Shown here in pieces: positions 1 through 6,056 of a DNA stretch of 6,337 nt (the stretch's first letter is position 1; each line of letters begins with the position of its first letter). The position numbers were made by a program, and so were the translations under genes. The DNA is taken from assembly GCA_012514775.1 (NCBI GenBank), contig JAAYZQ010000104.1, forward strand, positions 1-6,337. Reading direction: 5' to 3'. The notes below the pieces were generated by a model, which was not told where the DNA came from, ran no database searches, and saw nothing but the letters and a program-made list of their open reading frames with translations. This stretch comes from Anaerolineaceae bacterium. Its GTDB lineage: Bacteria; Chloroflexota; Anaerolineae; JAAYZQ01.

Positions 1-55
1 TCTCGTCCAGTCGGTCTGGCGCGATCCTGAGCCTCTGGATAAGATCCTCTTCCAC
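1..55 (-). CDS. N-terminus of an unidentified protein, running off the left edge
   Basis: A short open frame starts at GTG (complement of 53-55) and stays open for 18 codons to the window edge, reading MEEDLIQRLRIAPDRLDE. The start is well supported for so short a piece. A seven-base Shine-Dalgarno AAGGAGG lies 5 nt upstream, and a near-consensus sigma70-type promoter (116-144) sits about 60 nt upstream, giving a 5' UTR near 54 nt. No ATG occurs in the visible part. The peptide is charged and looks like an amphipathic helix, with no signal peptide or membrane segment, so a cytoplasmic protein is likely. I do not recognise the family. It has its own promoter and is probably transcribed independently of the threonine aldolase upstream of it. 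That this is a gene start is fairly sure; its function is unknown. Confidence 0.6.
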   Translation of the reverse strand, partial: MEEDLIQRLRIAPDRLDE

Positions 56-60
56 AGTAC

Positions 61-67
61 CCTCCTT
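61..67 (-). promoter_or_regulatory. Strong ribosome binding site deciding a GTG start
   Basis: The complement reads AAGGAGG, a seven-base match to the anti-Shine-Dalgarno of 16S rRNA. It is followed by a 5-nt spacer and then GTG at 55-53. This site is the main reason for calling the truncated gene at the left edge and for choosing GTG as its start. Confidence 0.65.
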
Positions 68-102
68 GTTCCAGATTGGTCTCGGCCAGGCAAGGAGCCA
101 GG

Positions 103-160
103 AGGCCGGCGATTTATTGTAGCATATATTTACCGGCCTGTCACCTTCGGTTTAGGCCGG
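103..160. repeat. Three copies of a 7-mer around the left promoter (candidate operator)
   Basis: AGGCCGG occurs at 103-109 and 154-160, and its reverse complement CCGGCCT at 133-139. The first and third copies are direct; the middle one is inverted relative to both. The inverted pair spans the -10 element and ends at the predicted start site, where a repressor would block initiation. The motif is GC-rich and short, so chance cannot be excluded in this background. Confidence 0.3.
116..144 (-). promoter_or_regulatory. Sigma70-type promoter for the left-edge gene
   Basis: On the minus strand, GTGACA (139-144, five of six matches to TTGACA) is followed by a 17-nt spacer and TACAAT (116-121, five of six matches to TATAAT). 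Transcription would begin near 109-110, about 54 nt before the GTG start. The spacer is AT-rich within GC-rich surroundings. A 7-bp inverted repeat AGGCCGG/CCGGCCT (103-109 and 133-139) brackets the -10 region and could be an operator. The promoter is inferred from motifs only. Confidence 0.55.
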
Positions 161-218
161 GGTTCCGCCACCTTACGATCCTAGACAGCATGCTGCCCTC
201 CCCTTCCAGGCCCTCGGG

Positions 219-1265
219 CTATTGCAGCACTGCCCGGCAGGCAGCCAGCGCCGCCTCGATGTCCTCGGCCTCGATCCCATGATGGGTCACGGCCCGTACC
301 CGCCGGGCGCTGACCGGATTCATCTTGACACCGTGCTCTGCCAGGGCAGCCAGCAGCTCGGCCGTGGACGGCGCGCCGGGCGCCATGTCAAAGATGACGA
401 TGTTGGTCTCGATGTGCGCCGGGTCGAGGAGGATGCCCGGCAGGCGAGCCAGGCCATCGGCCAGGTGGCGGGCGTTGGCGTGGTCGTCGGCCAGGCGGTC
501 CACCATGGCCTCCAGGGCGACGACACCGGCGGCGGCCAGGATGCCTGCCTGGCGCATGCCGCCGCCCAACATCTTGCGCTGCCTGCGGGCACGCTCCACG
601 AACTCGCCCGTCCCGCAGACGACAGAGCCGACGGGCGCCGCCAGGCCCTTGGAGAGGCAAAAGCTCACCGAGTCGACGTGGCAGGCGATCTCGGATGCCG
701 GGATGCCGAGGGCCACCGCGGCGTTGAAAATGCGGGCGCCGTCCAGGTGGACGGCCAGGCCGTAGCGGTCCGCCAGGGCGCGGACGCTGGCCATGTAGTC
801 GGGACGCAACACCGCGCCGCTGCAGCGGTTGTGGGTGTTCTCCAGGCAGATGAGGCGGGTGGGAGGATTGTGGTGGTTGTGCGGGTCGCGGATGGCTGCC
901 TCCAGGTCGCCCAGGGCCATGGTGCCATCGGGCTGGTTGGGCACGGTGCGGGGATGGATGCCGCCGACGGCCGCCGACCCACCGGCCTCGAAGAGAAACG
1001 TGTGGGCCACGTGGCCCATGATCGCCTCTTCTCCCCGGGCGCAGTGGCTCAGCAGGCAGACCAGGTTGGCCATGGTGCCGCTGGGCACGAACAGGCCCGC
1101 CTCTTTGCCCAGGCGCTCGGCCGCCAGGGCTTCCAGTTGATTGACGGTTGGATCCTCCCCGTACACGTCGTCGCCCACCGCGGCCTGGGCCATGGCCTGG
1201 CGCATGGCCGGCGTGGGCAGGGTTACAGTGTCGCTTCGCAGGTCTATGATTCTGTGCTCGTCCAT
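219..1265 (-). CDS. ltaE: Low-specificity L-threonine aldolase (PLP enzyme)
   Basis: This cytoplasmic enzyme splits L-threonine or L-allo-threonine into glycine and acetaldehyde. The 348-residue product matches the usual length (about 330-350) of the fold-type I PLP aldolase family. It starts with the family's IDLRSDTVT segment (residues 7-15), followed by GDDVYGEDPTVN (31-42) and the cofactor-phosphate motif SGTMANL (62-68). H85 is the likely ring-stacking histidine. ENTHN (142-146) and LDGAR (174-178, D175 contacting the pyridine nitrogen) follow. The Schiff-base lysine is K206 in SFCLSKGLAAPVGS. GGGMRQAG (234-241) and RAVTHHGI (324-331, R324 probably holding the substrate carboxylate) complete the core, and no key residue is missing. 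The ATG at 1265 is preceded by GAGG with a 4-nt gap. A hairpin and a possible separate promoter lie between it and the ABC operon. Stereospecificity (L versus L-allo) cannot be read from sequence. Confidence 0.95.
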   Translation of the reverse strand: MDEHRIIDLRSDTVTLPTPAMRQAMAQAAVGDDVYGEDPTVNQLEALAAERLGKEAGLFVPSGTMANLVCLLSHCARGEEAIMGHVAHTFLFEAGGSAAVGGIHPRTVPNQPDGTMALGDLEAAIRDPHNHHNPPTRLICLENTHNRCSGAVLRPDYMASVRALADRYGLAVHLDGARIFNAAVALGIPASEIACHVDSVSFCLSKGLAAPVGSVVCGTGEFVERARRQRKMLGGGMRQAGILAAAGVVALEAMVDRLADDHANARHLADGLARLPGILLDPAHIETNIVIFDMAPGAPSTAELLAALAEHGVKMNPVSARRVRAVTHHGIEAEDIEAALAACRAVLQ

Positions 1266-1294
1266 CGTTCCTCGCTGCTCTTGTGAAATTAAAC

Positions 1295-1322
1295 GGCCTG
1301 GCAGCCAACTGGCTGCCAGGCC
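1295..1322 (-). terminator. Perfect 12-bp hairpin, probable terminator of the ABC operon
   Basis: GGCCTGGCAGCC (1295-1306) and GGCTGCCAGGCC (1311-1322) are exact reverse complements around a 4-nt loop. Read on the minus strand, the stem is followed by GTTTAATTTC, a T-rich but interrupted run. It lies 74 nt after the ATPase stop and 30 nt before the aldolase start, where an intrinsic terminator or attenuator would fit. Because a candidate -10 box directly abuts its upstream edge (1323-1328), the palindrome could instead be an operator or a 5' mRNA-stabilising stem for the aldolase. Confidence 0.6.
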
Positions 1323-1351
1323 ATTGTACTGTAAAACGCGGGGGGCAGCAA
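1323..1351 (-). promoter_or_regulatory. Candidate promoter for the threonine aldolase
   Basis: The minus strand shows TTGCTG (1346-1351, three of six matches to the -35 consensus), a 17-nt spacer, and TACAAT (1323-1328, five of six matches). The start site would fall near 1316, inside the hairpin. The weak -35 suggests a regulated or weak promoter. It would let the aldolase be expressed apart from the transporter. Confidence 0.35.
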
Positions 1352-1395
1352 ACGACGAGCGGCTCTCTACTGCTCCTCGGCCCCCTCAGGGTATT

Positions 1396-2469
1396 TCAGG
1401 CCGCGATCCAGGTCACCCGCTCGGGTGAGAAGGCCAGCCACACCGATTGGCCGGGGCTCAGCGCTCGATCCGTCGGGGTATGGGCCCGCAGGGTCCAGTT
1501 TCCTACCTGGATGCGATAGTCGACGATGTCGCCCAGGTATGCTCCTCGCAGCACGGTTCCCTGGAACAGGTTGGCCGGCGGCGAGGCTGGCAGGGCCTCG
1601 GTGTCGTCGTAGACCTCCATGTGCTCCGGGCGGATGGCCAGGGTAAGCTTCTGGTTCTGGGTCAGGCCGGCCGCATTGGCCCGGATCACCAGGTTGTCGG
1701 GCGTCTCCACGATGGCGTGGCCGTCCTCGAAGCCCGTCACCTGTCCCTCGATAAAGCTGGTCAGGCCGATAAAGCCGGCCACGAACCTGTTGCCCGGACG
1801 GTTATAGATCTCCTCGGGCGTGCCTACCTGCACCAACTGGCCCTCGTGCAGGATGGCGATCCTGTCCGAGAGCACCAGGGCTTCGGCCTGGTCGTGGGTG
1901 ACGTATACGCTGGTCACCCCCAGTTTTTTCTGCAGCTCGCGGATCTCGAAGCGCATTTCCTCCCGCAGTTGGGCGTCCAGGTTGCTGAGGGGCTCGTCCA
2001 GGAGGAGCAGGCTGGGCTCGATGACCAGCGCCCGGGCCAGGGCGACCCGTTGTTGCTGTCCCCCCGAAAGCTGGCGGGGATATCGCTCCTCGAACCCCGA
2101 CAGCCTGACCATGGCCAGGGCATCGTCGATCCTCTTCTTGGCCTTTTCCTTCGACACCTTCTTGAGCTGGAGGCCAAAGCCCAGGTTCTGGAAGACCGTC
2201 ATGTGCGGCCAGAGGGCATAGTTCTGAAAGACCAGTCCGACGCCTCGCTTCTCGGGCGGCAGGTCGGTGATTCGCTTTTCGCCCAGGTAGATCTCGCCCT
2301 CGTCGGGTTTGAGGAGGCCAGCGATGCAGCGCAGCGTCGTGGTTTTGCCGCAGCCGCTGGGGCCCAGGAGTGTCATGATTTCGCCGTCGTGGATCTCCAG
2401 ATCCAGGTTTTCCACGGCCATTGTCTTGCCAAACTGCTTGCCCAGGTTCATCAGGCGTAGATCAGCCAT
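1396..2469 (-). CDS. ABC importer ATPase, PotA/UgpC/FbpC type
   Basis: This 357-residue cytoplasmic subunit hydrolyses ATP to drive uptake through the two permeases encoded just upstream. Motifs in order: Walker A GPSGCGKTT (36-44), Q-loop Q82 in VFQNYALWPHMTV, signature LSGGQQQR (134-141), Walker B LLLLDEP (154-160) with catalytic E159, D-loop SNLD (162-165) and switch H192 in YVTHDQAEAL. The C-terminal third contains IRPEHMEVY and GTVLRGAYLGDIVDYRIQV, which fit the TOBE regulatory/dimerisation domain of polyamine, iron and sugar importers. The frame is open to a GTG at 2475, but ATG at 2469 is preferred: GGGAGG lies 7 nt before it and only 1 nt before the GTG. The gene is last in the operon, 53 nt after the second permease. 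The substrate cannot be inferred from the ATPase. Confidence 0.95.
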   Translation of the reverse strand: MADLRLMNLGKQFGKTMAVENLDLEIHDGEIMTLLGPSGCGKTTTLRCIAGLLKPDEGEIYLGEKRITDLPPEKRGVGLVFQNYALWPHMTVFQNLGFGLQLKKVSKEKAKKRIDDALAMVRLSGFEERYPRQLSGGQQQRVALARALVIEPSLLLLDEPLSNLDAQLREEMRFEIRELQKKLGVTSVYVTHDQAEALVLSDRIAILHEGQLVQVGTPEEIYNRPGNRFVAGFIGLTSFIEGQVTGFEDGHAIVETPDNLVIRANAAGLTQNQKLTLAIRPEHMEVYDDTEALPASPPANLFQGTVLRGAYLGDIVDYRIQVGNWTLRAHTPTDRALSPGQSVWLAFSPERVTWIAA

Positions 2470-2476
2470 TGGCACG

Positions 2477-2482
2477 CCTCCC
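2477..2482 (-). promoter_or_regulatory. Ribosome binding site of the ATPase gene
   Basis: The complement reads GGGAGG, with 7 nt to the ATG at 2469. This spacing rejects the in-frame GTG at 2475, which would leave only 1 nt. Confidence 0.6.
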
Positions 2483-2522
2483 TTCGTTAGATTTTCGCCT
2501 GTGGCTCGTCTCTTTCATGGCC

Positions 2523-3353
2523 TCACACCCCGATCCCGCCGATGTACTCGGCCTTCAGGAAGCGCTCGATGATGACCATGAACAGGATGCTGGGAATCAG
2601 CAGCACGATGGCAATCACCGAGGCAAACTGGAGGTTAAAGCCGCTCGAAGAATAGAGCAGCATGGGCAGGGTGCTGACGAAGGGCAGGCCGATGAAAAAG
2701 GTGCCGGTGAACTCGTCCAGCGAAGTCAGGAACACAAAGACCGAGCTGGCGAGGAGCCCCGGCATGGCCAGGGGCAAGGTGATCCGGAAAAAGGTCCGCA
2801 GCCCCGACGCTCCGACGCTGCGGGCCGCTTCTTCCAGCTCGGGCGGCACCGCCTTGAAAGCCGCGGTCGAGATCCAGACGGCAAAGACGAGGCACACCAT
2901 CAAGTGCACCATGAGGACTCCTTCGATGGTGCCCGCCAGGTCCAGTTTGGTAAAGACGAGGAGGAGGTTCACGAACACCGGCTGCTGCGGAAAGGCTTGC
3001 GGCATCAGGAAAAGGAGCAGGATCGCGCCCTTGAAGGGGATGCGATACCGGGCCAGGACAAAGCCCACCGGCGTGGAGAGGAGCATAACGATGGCAACCA
3101 CCACCACGGCCAGGATGAGGCTCGTGCGCAGAGAGCCGGTGATGCTGATGGCACCGACGGCCAGGCTCTTTTGCAGGCCCAGCGCCTGCAGCCAGTAGTC
3201 AAACCCGATCTCCTGGGGCAGCAGGTGAGGCCAGTACCAGCGCAGGGCCACCGACCAGATGGCCAGGCCAAGCATCGGACCAAAGATCACCAGGCACAGG
3301 AGCACCAGGGCCACCGCCTCGGCTGACTTCTTGAGGATCTTGTTCCTGTCCAT
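2523..3353 (-). CDS. ABC importer permease, second subunit (PotC/YnjC-like)
   Basis: This inner-membrane protein of 276 residues forms half of the transport channel. About six hydrophobic segments can be seen: roughly 13-35, 76-101, 109-134, 144-164, 198-220 and 243-264. The EAA loop that contacts the ATPase is EEAARSVGASGLRTFFRITLP, with E175, G181, I191 and P194. The N-terminal stretch WYWPHLLPQEIGFDYW and the SLDEFTGTFF segment are typical of second permeases in the polyamine/iron/thiamine-like group. The ATG at 3353 follows the first permease's stop by 3 nt. Its Shine-Dalgarno GGGAGG (3361-3366, 7 nt spacer) lies within the end of the previous gene, so the two permeases are almost certainly co-translated. 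The gene is complete and shows no anomaly. Confidence 0.93.
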   Translation of the reverse strand: MDRNKILKKSAEAVALVLLCLVIFGPMLGLAIWSVALRWYWPHLLPQEIGFDYWLQALGLQKSLAVGAISITGSLRTSLILAVVVVAIVMLLSTPVGFVLARYRIPFKGAILLLFLMPQAFPQQPVFVNLLLVFTKLDLAGTIEGVLMVHLMVCLVFAVWISTAAFKAVPPELEEAARSVGASGLRTFFRITLPLAMPGLLASSVFVFLTSLDEFTGTFFIGLPFVSTLPMLLYSSSGFNLQFASVIAIVLLIPSILFMVIIERFLKAEYIGGIGV

Positions 3354-3356
3354 GGG

Positions 3357-4262
3357 TCAGCCTCCCTGTGCCTCGTAAACACTGCGCTTGACCGTGTATC
3401 GCAGGTAGTAGATGGCGGTGACGAGGACGAGGACGTAGGCGACGGTGCCAAGGGCATTCGCCACGCCATAGTCCCCGAAGTATGTGACACGGTGGGCAAT
3501 GTCCACGGTCAGCGTTGTCGGGGTTTTGCCGCCGATGAGCATGTAGGGCAGGGTGAAGGTCCCCACGGTGGAAGTGAAGGCCAGGATCAGCGCCACCGAC
3601 AGGCTGGCGCGGCTCATGGGTACCAGGATACGGAGGATCACCTGGGGCAGGCGAGCGCCGAAACTGCGGGCGGCTTCGATGTAGGCATTGTCGACCATCT
3701 CGAAGCCACTCAGGACGATGAGGGTCATGAATGGTGCCTGCTTCCAGACAAACCCGAAGGTAAGACCCTTCCAGTTCAGCAGCTCCATCGGCTGATCCAG
3801 GTTGACCAGCCCCACCTGGGCGAGCCCCACGTTGAGTAGCCCGTGGGGCGCCAGGAAGGTGGTCATCATCTGCGCCACCACGACAAAGGGGATAAAGATG
3901 GGGATGCGGTAGATGGCGCCGATGAGGCGGGCCAGCCGTCCCTCTGCCAGGCGCACGTAGGCGCCCAGGGTGATGCTCAGGACGGCGGCGAGGGCCGTAC
4001 TCAGGAAGGCAATCTCGATGGAGAAAAAGACGTCGCGCAGGTAGAGGTCGCCGACCTTAACGTAATTGTCCAGCGTCAGCGCTCCCTGGCCCTGTACGAG
4101 AAAACTGCGATAGATGGACGAGACAAAGGGGTAGCCGTACAGGGCCAGCATGATGCCCACTGCCGGCAGCAACAACAGGAAGGGGAGGAGGAACTCCCGG
4201 CCTCCCCTTCCTGCGCGCTCGCGCCGGCGTGCGGCGTCCGCGGCTTGCCCTACACTACTCAC
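3357..4262 (-). CDS. ABC importer permease, first subunit (PotB/YnjC-like)
   Basis: This inner-membrane protein of 301 residues is the partner of the second permease. It has an Arg-rich cytoplasmic N-terminus (12-22), a first membrane segment at about 24-47 (FLLPFLLLLPAVGIMLALYGYPF), and further segments near 80-103, 121-140, 169-190, 220-243 and 270-287. The EAA loop runs from E196 to P215 (EAARSFGARLPQVILRILVP), the coupling helix for the ATPase. The start is GTG at 4262, inside the 3' end of the binding-protein gene, giving an 8-nt overlap (GTGAGTAG contains that gene's stop). No good Shine-Dalgarno precedes it, so translation probably depends on termination-reinitiation coupling. No usable ATG occurs before the first membrane segment, which supports the GTG. 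Confidence 0.92.
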   Translation of the reverse strand: MSSVGQAADAARRRERAGRGGREFLLPFLLLLPAVGIMLALYGYPFVSSIYRSFLVQGQGALTLDNYVKVGDLYLRDVFFSIEIAFLSTALAAVLSITLGAYVRLAEGRLARLIGAIYRIPIFIPFVVVAQMMTTFLAPHGLLNVGLAQVGLVNLDQPMELLNWKGLTFGFVWKQAPFMTLIVLSGFEMVDNAYIEAARSFGARLPQVILRILVPMSRASLSVALILAFTSTVGTFTLPYMLIGGKTPTTLTVDIAHRVTYFGDYGVANALGTVAYVLVLVTAIYYLRYTVKRSVYEAQGG

Positions 4263-5484
4263 TGCTAACCCACTTCTCGTAGGCTTCGAGCATGGCGTCG
4301 CTGTACTCGACGATGGGCATCATCAACCCGTACTGGGACATGATCTCGGGTGTGATGTCCTTGTACAGCCGGTCAAAGGCCTCCGGCGGTGCGGCGTCCT
4401 GGACGTACGTGCCGTCGATGCCCGGGTACCAGTTGTAGCGATCGATGATCACTTCGCCCTGGATCTGAGGGCTGGTGACGTACTCGATCCACTTGGCCGC
4501 CACTTCGGGGTTCCTGGCGTTCTTGGGAATGACAAAGTACATCGGCTGGCCGGGCATGCCGGGTTCGGGCAGAAGCAGGCGGGCGTTCGGATCGAGCTTG
4601 CCCTCGGCCATGAAAGTGTAAAACATGTCCACCCACACGGGACCAATCCAGATCTCCCCACGGTTGAGGGCATCCAGCGTGCCCACGTTGCCGGCGGTGA
4701 TGGTCACGTACTTGTTGAACTCGGCCAGGTCCTTGTAGGCCTGCTCCCAGCTATCGACTTCGGCCTGCTCGAAGGGGCCGGTGATGGCATACTTCTCGTA
4801 TTTGCCGGTCTTCCAGTAGTTCCAGCCCATGGTAAAGGCCACGCCTGCCATGCCGCCCTTGATGCCGTTGTAGCCGAACTTGCCCGGGTTTTCCTGCACC
4901 CACGCCACCAGCTCTTCGTAGCTCTTGGGCGGGTCCGGCACAAACTCGGGGTTGTAGGCCAGGGCCGTCTGGCTGTGGAACATGGGCATGCCATAGCCCT
5001 CGATGTTGGTTCCCAGCGCGTTCTTGACGTCGCCGGCCGACATGTACTGCCAGGTGTCCAGATCCTCCGCGTACTCGAGGAGCAGATCATCGGCCATCGC
5101 CCATGCCATGAACTTCTGGTGGACCATGGCTACGTCCACGTCGCCTTCGGCTTTGCCTGCTTGCTTTTCTGCCAGGAGCTTCTCGTAGATGGTGCGGGAC
5201 CCTGCATCGCCCGGTCCGGTGTGAACCACGGCCACCTTGACGCCAGGGTTTTCCTCCTGGAATGTGGGGGCCAACATGTTCTGGCCAAGGGCGAGCATGT
5301 TCACGTCACCGGCGGTGACATAGACCAGGTTGACGTTCTCCGCCTTTTCCTCTGGCTGCGCCGTCACCTGGACCACCACGGTTTCCTTGACCACCGAGGG
5401 GGCCGCGGTAGGGCCACAGGCAACCACCACCGAAAGAACCACTGCGATCAACAGCAGGGCTTCGAACCCACGACTTTTACGCAT
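4255..5484 (-). CDS. ABC importer substrate-binding lipoprotein (YnjB/PotD-like)
   Basis: This 409-residue extracytoplasmic receptor delivers its ligand to the two permeases. The N-terminus MRKSRGFEALLLIAVVLSVVVAC is a lipoprotein signal peptide with lipobox VVAC and acylated C23. A flexible Thr/Val/Lys linker (24-49) follows, in Chloroflexota style. The rest is a cluster-D type solute-binding fold: NLVYVTAGDVNMLA opens the first lobe, and the PPKSYEELVAWVQENPGKFGYNG region resembles YnjB-type proteins. Many Trp and Tyr residues suggest an aromatic-lined pocket, but the ligand is not identifiable. The frame is open to an ATG at 5577, but that would add 31 polar residues before the signal peptide. 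ATG at 5484 is preferred because it begins the signal peptide and has AGGAGG 5 nt upstream. The gene is first in the operon, behind a roughly 410-nt leader. Confidence 0.92.
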   Translation of the reverse strand: MRKSRGFEALLLIAVVLSVVVACGPTAAPSVVKETVVVQVTAQPEEKAENVNLVYVTAGDVNMLALGQNMLAPTFQEENPGVKVAVVHTGPGDAGSRTIYEKLLAEKQAGKAEGDVDVAMVHQKFMAWAMADDLLLEYAEDLDTWQYMSAGDVKNALGTNIEGYGMPMFHSQTALAYNPEFVPDPPKSYEELVAWVQENPGKFGYNGIKGGMAGVAFTMGWNYWKTGKYEKYAITGPFEQAEVDSWEQAYKDLAEFNKYVTITAGNVGTLDALNRGEIWIGPVWVDMFYTFMAEGKLDPNARLLLPEPGMPGQPMYFVIPKNARNPEVAAKWIEYVTSPQIQGEVIIDRYNWYPGIDGTYVQDAAPPEAFDRLYKDITPEIMSQYGLMMPIVEYSDAMLEAYEKWVSSE

Positions 5485-5489
5485 CCTAT

Positions 5490-5495
5490 CCTCCT
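5490..5495 (-). promoter_or_regulatory. Ribosome binding site of the binding-protein gene
   Basis: The complement reads AGGAGG, with a 5-nt spacer to ATG 5484. It fixes the start at the signal peptide rather than at the in-frame ATG at 5577. A small hairpin (5507-5522) lies 11 nt upstream of it. Confidence 0.7.
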
Positions 5496-5506
5496 GAAGT
5501 ATTTGC

Positions 5507-5522
5507 GCCCTTGCAAAAGGGC
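5507..5522 (-). other. Small hairpin just before the operon's ribosome binding site
   Basis: GCCCTT and AAGGGC form a 6-bp stem around a TTGC loop in the transcript. No T-run follows, so it is not a terminator. It could limit or expose the adjacent Shine-Dalgarno, or it may be chance. Confidence 0.35.
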
Positions 5523-5900
5523 CAGACTGTCGTTGCCGACGATCGGGTTCGTTGCTGGGGGCAACACCTCCTTTCATTCTCTGCGTGGGAACAAGTCGCG
5601 ACTACGGATGGGTGAACCGCGCTGGCTCCGCCGGGGAAGGCGGCCATAGACCGGCACCAAGTCTGCAAAGCAAGAGAGGCTCCGAGAGGGGAGGGAAGGG
5701 TCAACGCGCGGCGATAACACGAGTGCAAGACGGGCGCTGGCTGGCCCGGCAGAAGGATCTCCCATTGTGTTGTCCAAGTGTAGCGACGGGTCCCAGGCAC
5801 TGGGCCTGCCACCTCCGTAAGGAGAGCGAAGAACTCGATCTCGCTCCAGAATGCAAATGGACAGCCACCTAGCCGGTCAATACACACGTTTGCGTAAAAC

Positions 5901-5929
5901 ATTCTAGCACGAATGCTTGCTCGTGTCAA
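5901..5929 (-). promoter_or_regulatory. Strong sigma70-type promoter of the ABC operon
   Basis: On the minus strand, a perfect TTGACA (5924-5929) is followed by a 17-nt spacer and TAGAAT (5901-5906, five of six matches). TG one base before the -10 makes it an extended -10 promoter. Transcription should begin near 5894. The spacer holds an imperfect dyad, CACGA-N8-TCGTG (5908-5925), that a repressor could use. Confidence 0.7.
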
Positions 5930-6029
5930 TTTGTGGAAACTCTGATTCCGGCAAATGTCGGGCTAGCAGCCTTCGCATAGCCAGCGCACCCAACAAGACC
6001 AGGGGGTTAAGGAACAGCTCTAAGCGGTA

Positions 6030-6046
6030 CGACTGTTGTGCAGTCG
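6030..6046. repeat. Small dyad CGACTG-N5-CAGTCG
   Basis: CGACTG (6030-6035) and CAGTCG (6041-6046) are exact reverse complements with a 5-base centre. There is no T-run on either side, so it is not an obvious terminator. It could be an operator-like dyad. Confidence 0.3.
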
Positions 6047-6056
6047 GTGCCGCTGC

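Larger units (their letters stand above)
5485..5894 (-). promoter_or_regulatory. Long 5' leader of the ABC operon, possibly structured
   Basis: About 410 nt lie between the predicted start site (near 5894) and the first gene. The RNA can form a domain closed by TGTCCA (5858-5863) pairing with TGGACA (5771-5776), extended by GTG/CAC (5866-5868 with 5767-5769) across a small internal loop. Inside it are GAGCGA/TCGCTC (5824-5846), CCCAG/CTGGG (5792-5804) and a CTCC/GGAG stem (5813-5824). Downstream are CGGGC/GCCCG (5731-5748), a 10-base palindrome AGTCGCGACT (5594-5603), a pyrimidine-rich tract (5684-5700) able to pair with Shine-Dalgarno sequences, and an orphan AAAGGAGG (5567-5574). I recognise no TPP, cobalamin, SAM, FMN, glycine or T-box consensus. 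GC-rich sequence folds readily, so function is inferred only from length and layout. Confidence 0.4.

Noticed and set aside
222..1286. 354-codon plus-strand open frame opposite the threonine aldolase
   Set aside because: It is the antisense shadow of a clear PLP enzyme. GC-rich codon use keeps opposite frames open, and the peptide is low-complexity His/Gly/Ala/Asp.
1447..2460. 337-codon plus-strand open frame opposite the ATPase
   Set aside because: It is antisense to a gene with every ABC ATPase motif and has no Shine-Dalgarno or family signature of its own.
5485..5577. 31-residue N-terminal extension of the binding protein from ATG 5577
   Set aside because: It would bury the lipoprotein signal peptide behind polar residues. 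ATG 5484 has its own well-spaced AGGAGG.
5600..5620. GGTTCACCC on the minus strand as a tRNA T-arm
   Set aside because: No acceptor stem, D-arm or anticodon arm can be placed at tRNA distances.
4150..5649. 499-codon plus-strand open frame opposite the binding protein
   Set aside because: It is an antisense shadow rich in His/Val/Gly. The minus strand carries an obvious lipoprotein with a signal peptide.
5574..5777. 67-codon minus-strand frame in the leader as an upstream peptide
   Set aside because: It has a TTG start with no Shine-Dalgarno. The sequence is Pro/Ser/Arg-rich and shows no leader-peptide features such as a run of one amino acid.
5780..5825. T-box-like sequence (GGAGGTGGCA and CTGGGACCCG) in the leader
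   Set aside because: The order and spacing do not give the T-box core AGGGTGGNACCGCG. There is no specifier stem I can place and no following terminator.
5486..5929. 147-codon minus-strand frame covering the whole leader
   Set aside because: Its start lies within the operon's -35 box, so it could not be translated from the predicted transcript. The sequence is Cys/Arg/Ser-rich with no family resemblance.
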